64,000 nucleotides of DNA from an uncultured bacterium (GTDB lineage: Bacteria; Cyanobacteriota; Vampirovibrionia; Gastranaerophilales; Gastranaerophilaceae): the NCBI GenBank assembly GCA_949282195.1, contig CASDOW010000002.1, positions 1-64,000 on the forward strand, read 5' to 3'. Both the position numbers and the translations under genes were made by a program. Positions within the stretch are counted from its first letter, which is position 1. Each line of letters opens with the position of its first letter. This document shows positions 17,426 to 25,549 of this stretch, piece by piece. Under the pieces are notes generated by a model. The model ran no database searches and had not been told where the DNA came from. It worked only from the letters and a program-made list of their open reading frames with translations.

Positions 17426-17560
17426 CTAATCCTGCTGTACGTGTTTTTTAAGAATTTCTTCTCTCCACTTTTCTAATTGTTGTTCAACAAATTCTGCATC
17501 ATCTGAGGAAAATTCAATTTCTAATTCACCTTTTTTCATTTTAAAAACATATTGAGGCAT
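17426..17560 (-). CDS. 44-aa protein resembling the N-terminal module of the next gene
   Basis: A short gene starting at ATG 17560 after an AGGAG ribosome binding site. The product begins MPQYVFKMKKGELEIEFSSD and ends EEILKKHVQQD. Pattern and length (strand, then F-S-S/D-S, then a charged helix with ExxLxKW) resemble the first 35 residues of the 526-aa protein encoded 9 bases downstream (YNIKIKCDGCEFSLDS...EMDKYF). I infer a stand-alone copy of that module. Coding potential, spacing and ribosome binding site make it more likely than not to be real. Confidence 0.6.
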   Translation of the reverse strand: MPQYVFKMKKGELEIEFSSDDAEFVEQQLEKWREEILKKHVQQD

Positions 17561-17608
17561 ATATAACTCCTAGTAATCTAATAGTATTATAATCTAAAAG
17601 TATTATTT

Positions 17609-17657
17609 CCATGCCTGTTTTTTAAGTATTGTTAACAAAATCTCAACAAAGGCATGG
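17609..17657. repeat. Inverted repeat between divergent genes
   Basis: CCATGCCT (17609-17616) and AGGCATGG (17650-17657) form an 8-bp dyad, with the palindrome TTGTTAACAA (17629-17638) inside it. It lies between the 44-aa gene and the divergent TPR gene, where an operator would be expected. Confidence 0.5.
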
Positions 17658-17783
17658 GAAAATTTGATTTTATCAATAAAATTGTTAAATTGTTGGTATA
17701 AGAGGATTATTTTTAATCCATTTGTATGACTAAATAAGAAATCATTTTTTCTATAATATTTTTGGGAACATCAGGGGTTTATT

Positions 17784-19304
17784 TTGTATAATTCAATTTA
17801 TCCTATAAACATAAATTACAGAAAACAAAACATTTCTCGCACCAATCAAGACGCGCAATCCAATGGTGCGGATACTTTGGTTTCCAATAATGATAATCAA
17901 AACAAAAATCAAAACACATTCCCTAACGGTACTAAAGTTGCAATTGATTATACAAAAGGTCAAATAAATATAAGTCAAGTATTAACCGATTTTAGAAGCA
18001 CAATTCTTGCAATTAATGCGCCTCAGGATGTAAGCGAAGAAGTTAATACATATTTAAATCTTGTTGATAAAGAATCAAAAAAAGAAAATCCCTCAAGAGA
18101 AATTATTCTTGCAAACCTAAAAAATGCCTCAAGAATTTCAGATAACTACATAGCAAAAAGCTTAAATAAACCCTCTAATGTCGTAGAAGGCTGGATTGAT
18201 GCGCTATTCTTGCAAAAAATAAACATTAAAGCTAATCCTGATGAAATAAATCCCGATTTCCTTCTTGAATTTCCCAAAAAAGCGCAAGCAAAAATTGACG
18301 CCGCAAAAAACGAACAACTGCAAGCACAAGAAACATCTCAACAAAATGAAACACCAATACTTACAGAACAAACGCAAATCCCTGTTGATGAAAAACCTGA
18401 CAGTTTAGCTCAAACTGCAAACGCTTTTGAGAGTAATTCTCTATCAGAAAAAATAGAAGTAGAAAATGAGCTAGAAATTTCAACGACAGAAGAAACACCT
18501 GATGAAATAAAAATTATAGAAACACCCAAAACCCCTTTTAGCCCTATAAATGAACTTGACAGCAAGGCTAAATCGCTATTTTCTCAGGCAAAAAAACAAC
18601 CCGACAACAATCAAGGCGACACTGAGGCAATTAATTTATTAAATGAAGCATTGGGAATACTTTCGCAAGGCGAAGATTTTAATGAAAATATAAAAGCTGC
18701 AATTCATTTTGAAAGAGGAAGAATTTTTGATAATTATGATTACGTTGATTACGCGCTTAGAGATTATTGGGAAGCAACAAAAGCCGATGATTTAAACCTA
18801 AAAGCAAAGGCATTCTTTAAATCAGGTCAAATTTATGATGAATTTAAAGAATATTCACCCGCACTTGATAACTATCTTTCAAGCGTTGCTTACAGTGGAG
18901 AAGCAGATAATTCAAGCGCACAAGCGTGTGTGTTATCTAAGATTGCTTCTCTTTTCACAAAACAATATGACATAGATAACACTCAAAGCTACTCTGATTT
19001 AGCAATTGAAACAGCGCTTGATTCAAACAGCGATAGAGTAATCGCGCAAACTTACTCATCTACAGCTCAAAATTATCAATACCTAGGAGAAAATGACAAA
19101 GCTATTGATAGCTACAAAAATGCCCTTGCAGTTTTTTCAAGAACAGATGAAAGCCCTGAAGAAATAGCCCATAACTACGAACAAGCTGCAATAGTTATGG
19201 AAAGATTAGGAAATCATGCTAAGGCAGCGAAGCTTCAATTGAAGGCAAATCGATATTATCAAATAGCCCAACAACAGCAGGAGCCGTTGGAACAAGCAAG
19301 TTAA
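17784..19304 (+). CDS. TPR-containing protein, 506 aa
   Basis: TTG start at 17784 with AGGGG 6 bases upstream; no earlier start fits as well. The N-terminal 130 residues are soluble and helical with a coiled region, residues about 170-260 are a Gln/Glu-rich low-complexity linker, and the C-terminal half (from about 270) holds five or six TPR units, e.g. AAIHFERGRIFDNYDYVDYA and AQTYSSTAQNYQYLGENDKA. No signal peptide. Its last 28 codons are antisense to the 3' end of aroB (86-bp overlap), and both reading frames still look conserved there. Function unknown. Confidence 0.8.
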   Translation: MYNSIYPININYRKQNISRTNQDAQSNGADTLVSNNDNQNKNQNTFPNGTKVAIDYTKGQINISQVLTDFRSTILAINAPQDVSEEVNTYLNLVDKESKKENPSREIILANLKNASRISDNYIAKSLNKPSNVVEGWIDALFLQKINIKANPDEINPDFLLEFPKKAQAKIDAAKNEQLQAQETSQQNETPILTEQTQIPVDEKPDSLAQTANAFESNSLSEKIEVENELEISTTEETPDEIKIIETPKTPFSPINELDSKAKSLFSQAKKQPDNNQGDTEAINLLNEALGILSQGEDFNENIKAAIHFERGRIFDNYDYVDYALRDYWEATKADDLNLKAKAFFKSGQIYDEFKEYSPALDNYLSSVAYSGEADNSSAQACVLSKIASLFTKQYDIDNTQSYSDLAIETALDSNSDRVIAQTYSSTAQNYQYLGENDKAIDSYKNALAVFSRTDESPEEIAHNYEQAAIVMERLGNHAKAAKLQLKANRYYQIAQQQQEPLEQAS

Positions 19305-20280
19305 TCTTTTGATTTTCAACCTTTTTGTCTTGTTTCATCAATTCAACAATATCTTCTTTTTTGAATTTGATTTCTTTGTTGATTAATTGAAATTTATTTA
19401 AAAGGTAATCAATTCGATTATAATAATCATTGTCTATAATTCCAAGATTATAAGACAATCTGCTTGCACACTTAATACCCCAAGCAACTGCTTCGCCGTG
19501 GGAAAACTTTTTATAATTTGACAATGTTTCAATTGCATGTGCGTATGTGTGTCCGAAGTTTAGTATTTTTCTTAAATTTCCTTCAAGTCTGTCTAATTCT
19601 ACAACTCTGGCTTTTAGATGAGCACAGGCTTTTATTATATAATCCATTTCATTTTTAATATCCAAGCTTTGATATTTAGATAATAAATCTAATAAATTAT
19701 AACCAATATCATTCTTAGAGGATTTTTCGATTAACGCATACTTTACAATTTCACCAAGTCCGCATTTATATTCATATTCGTTTAAAGTATTTAAAAAACA
19801 AGAATCAATTAATACTTTGGACGCAAGATAAAATGAACCAATTAAATTTTTACCGTATTGAGAATTAAAACCTGTTTTTCCGCCGATAGAAGAATCACAC
19901 ATTGCAAGCAAAGTTGTCGGCATTTGAATTAATTTTACACCTCTTAAAACGCTGCTTGCACAAAATCCTGCCAAATCTCCCACAACACCGCCGCCAAAAG
20001 CAACAATGCAATCTTTTCTTTCAATTTTTTCTTTTAAGAGCTTATTGATTATTTGAGTATAAGTTTTAAAATTTTTATATTTTTCACCGTCTTTTATTAT
20101 AATCACTCTATTTTTATCAAACTTTTTAACCACATTAGGATAAAGTTTTTCAAGAGTCGTATTTGTTATTAAAAAATATTTTCTATCATCAAAAAAATCT
20201 TCAATCGAGTCAGAAAGCCCTTTTTTGATAATTATTTCACTTTTTATATTATCACTGGATGAAATTATTATTTTTTCCAT
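19219..20280 (-). CDS. aroB: 3-dehydroquinate synthase
   Basis: Second step of the shikimate pathway: converts DAHP to 3-dehydroquinate with NAD and a divalent metal. 353 aa, normal size. Motifs: FGGGVVGDLAGFCASS (NAD-binding), IQMPTTLLAMCDSSIGGKTG, GLGEIVKYALI and FGHTYAHAIET with metal-binding histidine. The C-terminal INLLVPTAPAVVGLFDNI matches the family end. It overlaps aroK by 13 bases. The 3' 86 bases overlap, in antisense, the end of the TPR gene at 17784-19304. Confidence 0.95.
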   Translation of the reverse strand: MEKIIISSSDNIKSEIIIKKGLSDSIEDFFDDRKYFLITNTTLEKLYPNVVKKFDKNRVIIIKDGEKYKNFKTYTQIINKLLKEKIERKDCIVAFGGGVVGDLAGFCASSVLRGVKLIQMPTTLLAMCDSSIGGKTGFNSQYGKNLIGSFYLASKVLIDSCFLNTLNEYEYKCGLGEIVKYALIEKSSKNDIGYNLLDLLSKYQSLDIKNEMDYIIKACAHLKARVVELDRLEGNLRKILNFGHTYAHAIETLSNYKKFSHGEAVAWGIKCASRLSYNLGIIDNDYYNRIDYLLNKFQLINKEIKFKKEDIVELMKQDKKVENQKINLLVPTAPAVVGLFDNIDLPSIEASLP

Positions 20281-20783
20281 ATTGCTTTTAATATTTCCAT
20301 TTTAATATCTTCAATACTCTTATTATCCGTACTTATTTTTAGATTTGCAAGATTGTAATATTTATCTCTTGAAGATAAAATTTGTTCAATTTCTTTTTTA
20401 GGATTTTCGACAAGAAGCAAAGGGCGGGAAGAATTGTTTTTTATTCTCTCATATATTGTATCAACTCCCGCTTCAAGATAAATTGTAAAAATATCCCGAT
20501 TAAACAATATACTCCTGTTTTCTTCCGATAAAATAACTCCGCCGCCGCAGGAAAGGATAAATTTATCTGTTTTTGATATATTTTTTAAGATTTCCGTTTC
20601 GATTTTTCTAAATTTTTCCTCTCCAAACTCTTTAAAAAAATCTTTTATAGAAATTTTTTGCTCAAGCTCAAAAACTTCATCCGCTTCATAAAGAGGATGC
20701 AAAATTTCATTTGCCAAAACCTTGGCAATTGTGCTTTTACCACAACCCATCATGCCGATTAAAGCAATTTTATTATAGTTCAT
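20268..20783 (-). CDS. aroK: Shikimate kinase
   Basis: Phosphorylates shikimate at the 3-position. 171 aa. Walker A is GMMGCGKSTIAKVLA (residues about 10-24), then the shikimate-binding ADEVFELEQ, FRKIETEIL, and SCGGGVIL. This is the usual AroK size and layout. It overlaps aroB at its 3' end and aroC at its 5' end (11 bases), so the three are translationally coupled. Confidence 0.94.
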   Translation of the reverse strand: MNYNKIALIGMMGCGKSTIAKVLANEILHPLYEADEVFELEQKISIKDFFKEFGEEKFRKIETEILKNISKTDKFILSCGGGVILSEENRSILFNRDIFTIYLEAGVDTIYERIKNNSSRPLLLVENPKKEIEQILSSRDKYYNLANLKISTDNKSIEDIKMEILKAIWKK

Positions 20784-21894
20784 TAATCCTCTTTTTATAG
20801 CTATTATATGAATTGTCTATATCAATTTTACAATCTGAGCCAAACTTATCTAAAAAAGCATCCAAGATAATTATTGCACTCATATTTTTAGCAACAACTC
20901 CGCAAGCATACACAGCGCAATTATCAGCCCTTTCAAAGTGTGCCAATGATGTTTTATGGGTTTTTATTTCAACACTATTTAAGGCTTTTTTCATAGTAGG
21001 AATAGGCTTCATTGCAACAGTCAAAACAATATCTTCGCCATTTGACATTCCGCCTTCAATTCCGCCTGAGTTATTGGTTTTATGATAATATTTATCATCG
21101 TAAAATATTTCATCATGAGAGTTATAGCCTGAAATTTCAGAATATTTCTTACCCAATCCAACTTCAACGGATTTTATGGCAGGAATTGACATGAGAGCTT
21201 GCGCCAATTTGCCGTCAAGCCTTTTATCCCAATGAACAAAGCTACCCAAGCCAATCGGAACATTTTTTATAACAAGTCTGATAACTCCACCTAGGCTATC
21301 ACCCTCTTTTTGATACTCTTTAATATAGTCATCAAACTCATCTTTATTCTTACATTCGCCAACAGATAAAATTTCAAAAGAAAAATCAATATTATAATTT
21401 TTTAAAATATTTTGACATATTGCGCCCAGTGCAACCCTTGTCGCCGTTTCTCTTGCGCTTGAACGCTCCAAAACATACCTTATATCATCAAACCCATATT
21501 TCAAAGCTCCGGCTAAATCAGCATGAGCAGGGCGAAAGCGAGTTATTTTCTTTTCTTCAATTTTTTCTTTAATTTCAGAAATTAAATTTTTATCCAAAGA
21601 AGAAAAATCAATTTTTTCAACGCTCATCGGATAAATCCAATTCTCCCAATCCTTGTTTTCAATTTCCAACAAAATCGGGCTTGCAGTTGTGATTGAATTT
21701 CTGACACCGGATTTTATTTTAATTTTATCTTTTTCGATTTTCATTCTTCCACCCCTGCCCACGCCTTCTTGACGAGAGGCAAGTTCTGAATTTATAAAAT
21801 CAAAATCCAATTCGTAACCATAAGGAATACCCTCGATTATAGCGTTCAATGATTGCCCATGGGATTCACCCGATGTTAAAAAACGTATTGTCAT
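20773..21894 (-). CDS. aroC: Chorismate synthase
   Basis: Last step to chorismate, using reduced FMN. Start ATG 21894 (an upstream TTG at 21909 is in frame, but MTIRFLTSGESHGQ is the conserved start and TAATG links it to the preceding gene). 373 aa. Motifs: TSGESHGQSLNAIIEGIPYG, RxQEGVGRGGRMKIE, RPAHADLAGALKYG, and RSSARETATRVALG; the C-terminal DNCAVYACGVVAKNM replaces the usual stretch. One of three consecutive shikimate enzymes. Confidence 0.95.
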   Translation of the reverse strand: MTIRFLTSGESHGQSLNAIIEGIPYGYELDFDFINSELASRQEGVGRGGRMKIEKDKIKIKSGVRNSITTASPILLEIENKDWENWIYPMSVEKIDFSSLDKNLISEIKEKIEEKKITRFRPAHADLAGALKYGFDDIRYVLERSSARETATRVALGAICQNILKNYNIDFSFEILSVGECKNKDEFDDYIKEYQKEGDSLGGVIRLVIKNVPIGLGSFVHWDKRLDGKLAQALMSIPAIKSVEVGLGKKYSEISGYNSHDEIFYDDKYYHKTNNSGGIEGGMSNGEDIVLTVAMKPIPTMKKALNSVEIKTHKTSLAHFERADNCAVYACGVVAKNMSAIIILDAFLDKFGSDCKIDIDNSYNSYKKRINEL

Positions 21895-22631
21895 TAAATC
21901 ATCACCCAAGGTTTTTCTTCTTTTGCTATAATAACTTCCACTTTGGTTTTAGCAATTAGTCCCTGAATTAAAGGCAAAACAGGAAGCTCAGATTCAAAAT
22001 GTCCGACGTCAATCACAGCAAAACCGTCAACTTCAAGAGCTTTATGGAATTTTATATCGCCTGTTATATACACATCAACATCATAATCTTTTATTTTATC
22101 AACAAAACTACCGCCGCCGCCTGCGCATACTGCAACATTTTTAACTATTGTCACATTGTTTGGATTAATTAATTTTACACTTTCCAAGTTAAGCGCTTGT
22201 TTAACATTTTCAATTAACTGTTCTAAAGCTAATTCGTCTTTTAAGTGTGCAATTTTAATATAATCTTCAACGGTAACAAGATTTTGTAAACCCAAAACAC
22301 CGCACAAGGCGTCTGTTGTAGAACCGTATGTTTTATCTAAATTAGTATGAGCGCTATATACACATATATTATTTCTTATTGCTTCTGCAATAAGAGCATT
22401 ATCTATTTTTTTAATTGAATTAAAAATCAAAGGGTGATGTGTGATAATCAAATCGCAATCATTTGTTATGGCTTGCTCTAATACATCTTTAGTTAAAGAT
22501 AATGCAACCAAAACTTTATTTGTATAATCATGCCCTAAATTAATCTGCCAGCCTGAATTATCCCAAGGTTCAGCAAGCTCCAATGAAGCGTATTTTTCTA
22601 TTTTAGAAATAATATAATCAGTTTTAATCAC
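21894..22631 (-). CDS. Nif3-like dinuclear metal protein
   Basis: The chosen start is GTG 22631, with GGAGG 6-7 bases upstream inside the coaBC 3' end; a longer in-frame version exists but adds unconserved residues. 245 aa. Hallmarks of the NIF3/YbgI family are AEPWDNSGWQINLG, DLIITHHPLIF, YSAHTNLDKTYGSTTDALC, GGGGSFVDK and DVGHFESELPVLPLI, which include the His/Asp/Glu metal ligands. Family members are often annotated as GTP cyclohydrolase 1 type 2, but the true substrate is unsettled. Coupled to coaBC (8-base overlap) and aroC (TAATG). Confidence 0.9.
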   Translation of the reverse strand: MIKTDYIISKIEKYASLELAEPWDNSGWQINLGHDYTNKVLVALSLTKDVLEQAITNDCDLIITHHPLIFNSIKKIDNALIAEAIRNNICVYSAHTNLDKTYGSTTDALCGVLGLQNLVTVEDYIKIAHLKDELALEQLIENVKQALNLESVKLINPNNVTIVKNVAVCAGGGGSFVDKIKDYDVDVYITGDIKFHKALEVDGFAVIDVGHFESELPVLPLIQGLIAKTKVEVIIAKEEKPWVMI

Positions 22632-23793
22632 AGACAACCTCCAGAATTTTTTTTGCAATGTTATCTTTGAAATCTAAATCTATATTTATAATTTTACCAC
22701 TTTTTTCAATTATTGTAACCTCACTACAATCAGTATTAAGCGCAGTTTTTACATCGTTTGCTACGATATAATCGAGCCCTTTATTTATTAATTTATTTTT
22801 TGCACAATTAATTAAATCCTTATCAGTTAAGCAAAAACCGATAATCTTTTGATATTCTTTTTTATTTTTAGCAATCTCTTTTACAACATCAGGGTTTTTA
22901 ACCAATTTGAGCTCAAAAACATCTTTAATATCTTCTTTTGAAATTTTGTTTTCGGATATATTTTCAACCCTGAAATCACCAACAGCAGCAACCATAATCA
23001 AATAATCAAAATCTGTTTTTTTTAATTCTTCAAGCATATCAAGAGCAGAACTTGCTTTTTTAATCGGATAATTTCTGCTAAATTCCACGCTTGAAATCGC
23101 AATAATGTCGTAACCAAGATTATATGCCCAATCTGCGATTGAAATCCCCATTTTACCTGAAGAAAAATTTGAAATATATCTTACTGAATCAATTTTTTCT
23201 TTTGTGCCGCCAATAGTAACAACAACTTTTTTATTGTTATTTGTTTTATCTTGATATAAGAGTCTTTTTGTTTTTTGAAAAATTAAATTAACATCAGCTA
23301 ATCTGCCCTTACCTTGTGTATTACAGGCAAGAAAACCGCTTTCACAATCACAAAAAAAACATCCGAATAATTTCAGCTTCTCAATATTTTCTTGAATAAC
23401 AGGATTATTCAACATATCCTTATTCATTGCAGGAGCTAATAATATCGGCTTTTTTGAACCCAAAAAAGCACAAAAAATACTTGTTAAAAGATTATCTGCA
23501 AAACCTTTAGCACATTTTGAAATTGTATTAGCGCTAACAGGTGCAATAACAAAAACATCTGCCCATTCAACAAGCGAAATATGTTCAACATTAACTCTTG
23601 GGTCAAATTGCTTATAATATACTTTTTCATTTGTTAAAGTTTCTAATACCAAAGGTGATACAAAATTAAGAGCATTTTCCGTTAAGACAACTTTAACATT
23701 ATAGTTATTCTTCTTATAAAGCCTGATTAACTCATAAATTTTATATGCCGCGATAGACGAGGTTATTCCAAGAAGAATATTTTTATTATCCAT
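22624..23793 (-). CDS. coaBC: Bifunctional phosphopantothenoylcysteine synthetase/decarboxylase
   Basis: Coenzyme A biosynthesis. The start MDNKNILLGITSS (ATG 23793, AAGGA upstream) is preferred over the longer frame; 389 aa. The N-terminal CoaC flavoprotein half shows ITSSIAAYKIYELIR, LAPAMNKDMLNNP and a Cys-rich FFCDCESGFLACNTQGKG in place of the usual flap. The CoaB half begins KVVVTIGGTKEKIDSVRYISN and ends with DFKDNIAKKILEVV. Overlaps gmk by 8 bases and the Nif3-like gene by 8. Confidence 0.95.
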   Translation of the reverse strand: MDNKNILLGITSSIAAYKIYELIRLYKKNNYNVKVVLTENALNFVSPLVLETLTNEKVYYKQFDPRVNVEHISLVEWADVFVIAPVSANTISKCAKGFADNLLTSIFCAFLGSKKPILLAPAMNKDMLNNPVIQENIEKLKLFGCFFCDCESGFLACNTQGKGRLADVNLIFQKTKRLLYQDKTNNNKKVVVTIGGTKEKIDSVRYISNFSSGKMGISIADWAYNLGYDIIAISSVEFSRNYPIKKASSALDMLEELKKTDFDYLIMVAAVGDFRVENISENKISKEDIKDVFELKLVKNPDVVKEIAKNKKEYQKIIGFCLTDKDLINCAKNKLINKGLDYIVANDVKTALNTDCSEVTIIEKSGKIINIDLDFKDNIAKKILEVVCD

Positions 23794-24361
23794 TATTTGT
23801 TTCCTTATTGTAAATAGCAATTAATTCATCAACCGCCTTATCTACAATATCATTTTCAATTACATAATGAAACTTATCAGCATTTTTTAATTCTTCTTTT
23901 GCTGTTTGAAGTCTTTTTGAGATACTGGTTTCATCTTCACTATGTCGGCCCCTAAGGCGTTTTTCCAACTCTTCAAATGTCGGTGGTTTAATAAAAATAG
24001 TAACCGCGTCAGGACATTTTTTCATAACTTGAAGCGCACCTTGAAGTTCAATCTCAAGCAAAACGCTTTTACCTTCGTTTATCTTTTGCTCAACAAAATT
24101 TTTATTTGTACCGTAATAATTTCCGCTGTAACATGCGTATTCTAAAAACATATTTTCCTTAATCATTTTTTCAAATTCACCGGTTGAGATGAAAAAATAA
24201 TGCATGCCGTTTATCTCGCCGTCACGAGGCTGTCTTGTAGTATTTGAAATAGAATAAACTATATTATTATCAACTTTTTTAAAAAAATCAGCTAATATAG
24301 TGCCTTTCCCAACACCGGAAGGACCGGTGAAAATAATTAATTTTGCTTGTTTTTTATTCAT
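23786..24361 (-). CDS. gmk: Guanylate kinase
   Basis: GMP to GDP. 191 aa, normal size. P-loop FTGPSGVGKGTIL (residues 11-23), then SISNTTRQPRDGEINGMHYFF and LLEIELQGALQV, matching the GMP-binding and lid regions. First gene of the minus-strand run gmk-coaBC-nif3-aroC-aroK-aroB. A promoter is visible upstream: TAGACA at 24416-24411 and TATAAT at 24394-24389 with a 16-base spacer. The gmk-coaBC order is common in other bacteria, often with rpoZ between them, which is absent here. Confidence 0.95.
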   Translation of the reverse strand: MNKKQAKLIIFTGPSGVGKGTILADFFKKVDNNIVYSISNTTRQPRDGEINGMHYFFISTGEFEKMIKENMFLEYACYSGNYYGTNKNFVEQKINEGKSVLLEIELQGALQVMKKCPDAVTIFIKPPTFEELEKRLRGRHSEDETSISKRLQTAKEELKNADKFHYVIENDIVDKAVDELIAIYNKETNNG

Positions 24362-24388
24362 TATCTACCTAAATTGTTTAGTTATTTA

Positions 24389-24416
24389 ATTATATAATAA
24401 ATTTATAAATTGTCTA
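24389..24416 (-). promoter_or_regulatory. Promoter of the gmk-aro operon
   Basis: Minus-strand -35 TAGACA (24416-24411), 16-base spacer, -10 TATAAT (24394-24389). Transcription would start near 24382, giving a leader of about 20 bases before gmk. Confidence 0.6.
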
Positions 24417-24419
24417 TTA

Positions 24420-24447
24420 AAAACCCCCAAGCTTTCTTGAGGGTTTT
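24420..24447 (-). terminator. Terminator of dnaG-rpoD
   Basis: On the minus strand ACCCTCAAG pairs with CTTGGGGGT (one T-G wobble) over a four-base loop, then TTTT. It lies 5 bases beyond the rpoD stop and just upstream of the gmk promoter. Confidence 0.85.
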
Positions 24448-24451
24448 TATT

Positions 24452-25525
24452 TTAAACTTCAACATATTCTTTTAATCGTTTAGAACGATTAGGATGACGC
24501 AATTTTCTTAAAGCTTTTGCTTCGATTTGACGAATGCGCTCACGAGTAACGCCGAACAATTGTCCAACTTCTTCAAGAGTTCTTTGTCTTCCGTCATCCA
24601 TGCCGAAACGCAATCTTAAAACATCACGCTCACGAGCAGATAACGACCCTAAAACTTCAGCTAAATCTTCTCTTAATAATTCATGGGCAACAGTTTTAAC
24701 AGGAGCATCTGCGTCTTTATCTTCAATAAAATCACCAAGACGAGAATCCTCTTCTTTTCCGATTGGAGTTTCTAAAGATAAAGGCTCTTGTGCAACTTTA
24801 ATAATTTCTCTTAATTTATTAATTGAAATGCCCATTTCTGCTGATAGTTCTTCTTCAGAAGGTTTTCTTGCAAGTTCTTGAGCCAATTTTCTTGTAACTT
24901 TTTTAAGTTTATTAATAGTTTCAACCATATGAACAGGAATTCTTATTGTTCTTGCTTGGTCTGCAATAGCCCTTGTGATTGCTTGTCTAATCCACCAAGT
25001 TGCATAAGTTGAAAATTTATAACCTCTTTCATGGTCAAATTTTTCAGCAGCTCTGATTAAACCAAGATTTCCTTCTTGGATTAAATCTAAGAACAGCATG
25101 CCTCTGCCAACATATTTTTTAGCAATTGAAACAACTAAACGCAAATTTGCTTGCACTAATTTTCTTTTTGCAACAGCACCTGAATTGCCGCCTGCAACGA
25201 TTTTTCTAGCTAAATCAATTTCTTCGTCGGCAGTTAATAATTTAATTCTTCCGATTTCTCTTAAATACATCCTTACAGGGTCATCAACAGAAATTCCGCG
25301 AGGCATGGAAATATCATTTTCGCCTTGATCTTCTTCGTCATCGTGTTGATCAAAGAAATGTGACACTGAAGATGTTTCAACAGTGCTTACACCTTGAGTT
25401 CTCATAATGTTAGAGATATTATCAGTCTCAAGTTCAGCACCTTCAAAAAATTCATCATCTTCCATAGCTTCTGATTTATCAATAACGCTTATTACAGAAC
25501 TTTCGGGATTTCTTTTTCTGCTCAT
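24452..25525 (-). CDS. rpoD: Primary RNA polymerase sigma factor
   Basis: 357 aa. A short acidic N-terminus (about 75 residues) replaces a full region 1.1. Region 1.2 is [16 protein letters not shown], region 2 has [20 protein letters not shown] and [15 protein letters not shown], region 3 follows and region 4.2 is [21 protein letters not shown]. The size and sequence match the cyanobacterial SigA type more than the longer proteobacterial RpoD. GGAG is placed 7-10 bases before the ATG. It follows dnaG after 24 bases, the classic dnaG-rpoD order. Confidence 0.96.
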   Translation of the reverse strand: MSRKRNPESSVISVIDKSEAMEDDEFFEGAELETDNISNIMRTQGVSTVETSSVSHFFDQHDDEEDQGENDISMPRGISVDDPVRMYLREIGRIKLLTADEEIDLARKIVAGGNSGAVAKRKLVQANLRLVVSIAKKYVGRGMLFLDLIQEGNLGLIRAAEKFDHERGYKFSTYATWWIRQAITRAIADQARTIRIPVHMVETINKLKKVTRKLAQELARKPSEEELSAEMGISINKLREIIKVAQEPLSLETPIGKEEDSRLGDFIEDKDADAPVKTVAHELLREDLAEVLGSLSARERDVLRLRFGMDDGRQRTLEEVGQLFGVTRERIRQIEAKALRKLRHPNRSKRLKEYVEV

Positions 25526-25549
25526 TTAGTTTATTCTCCAATCTGTTTA

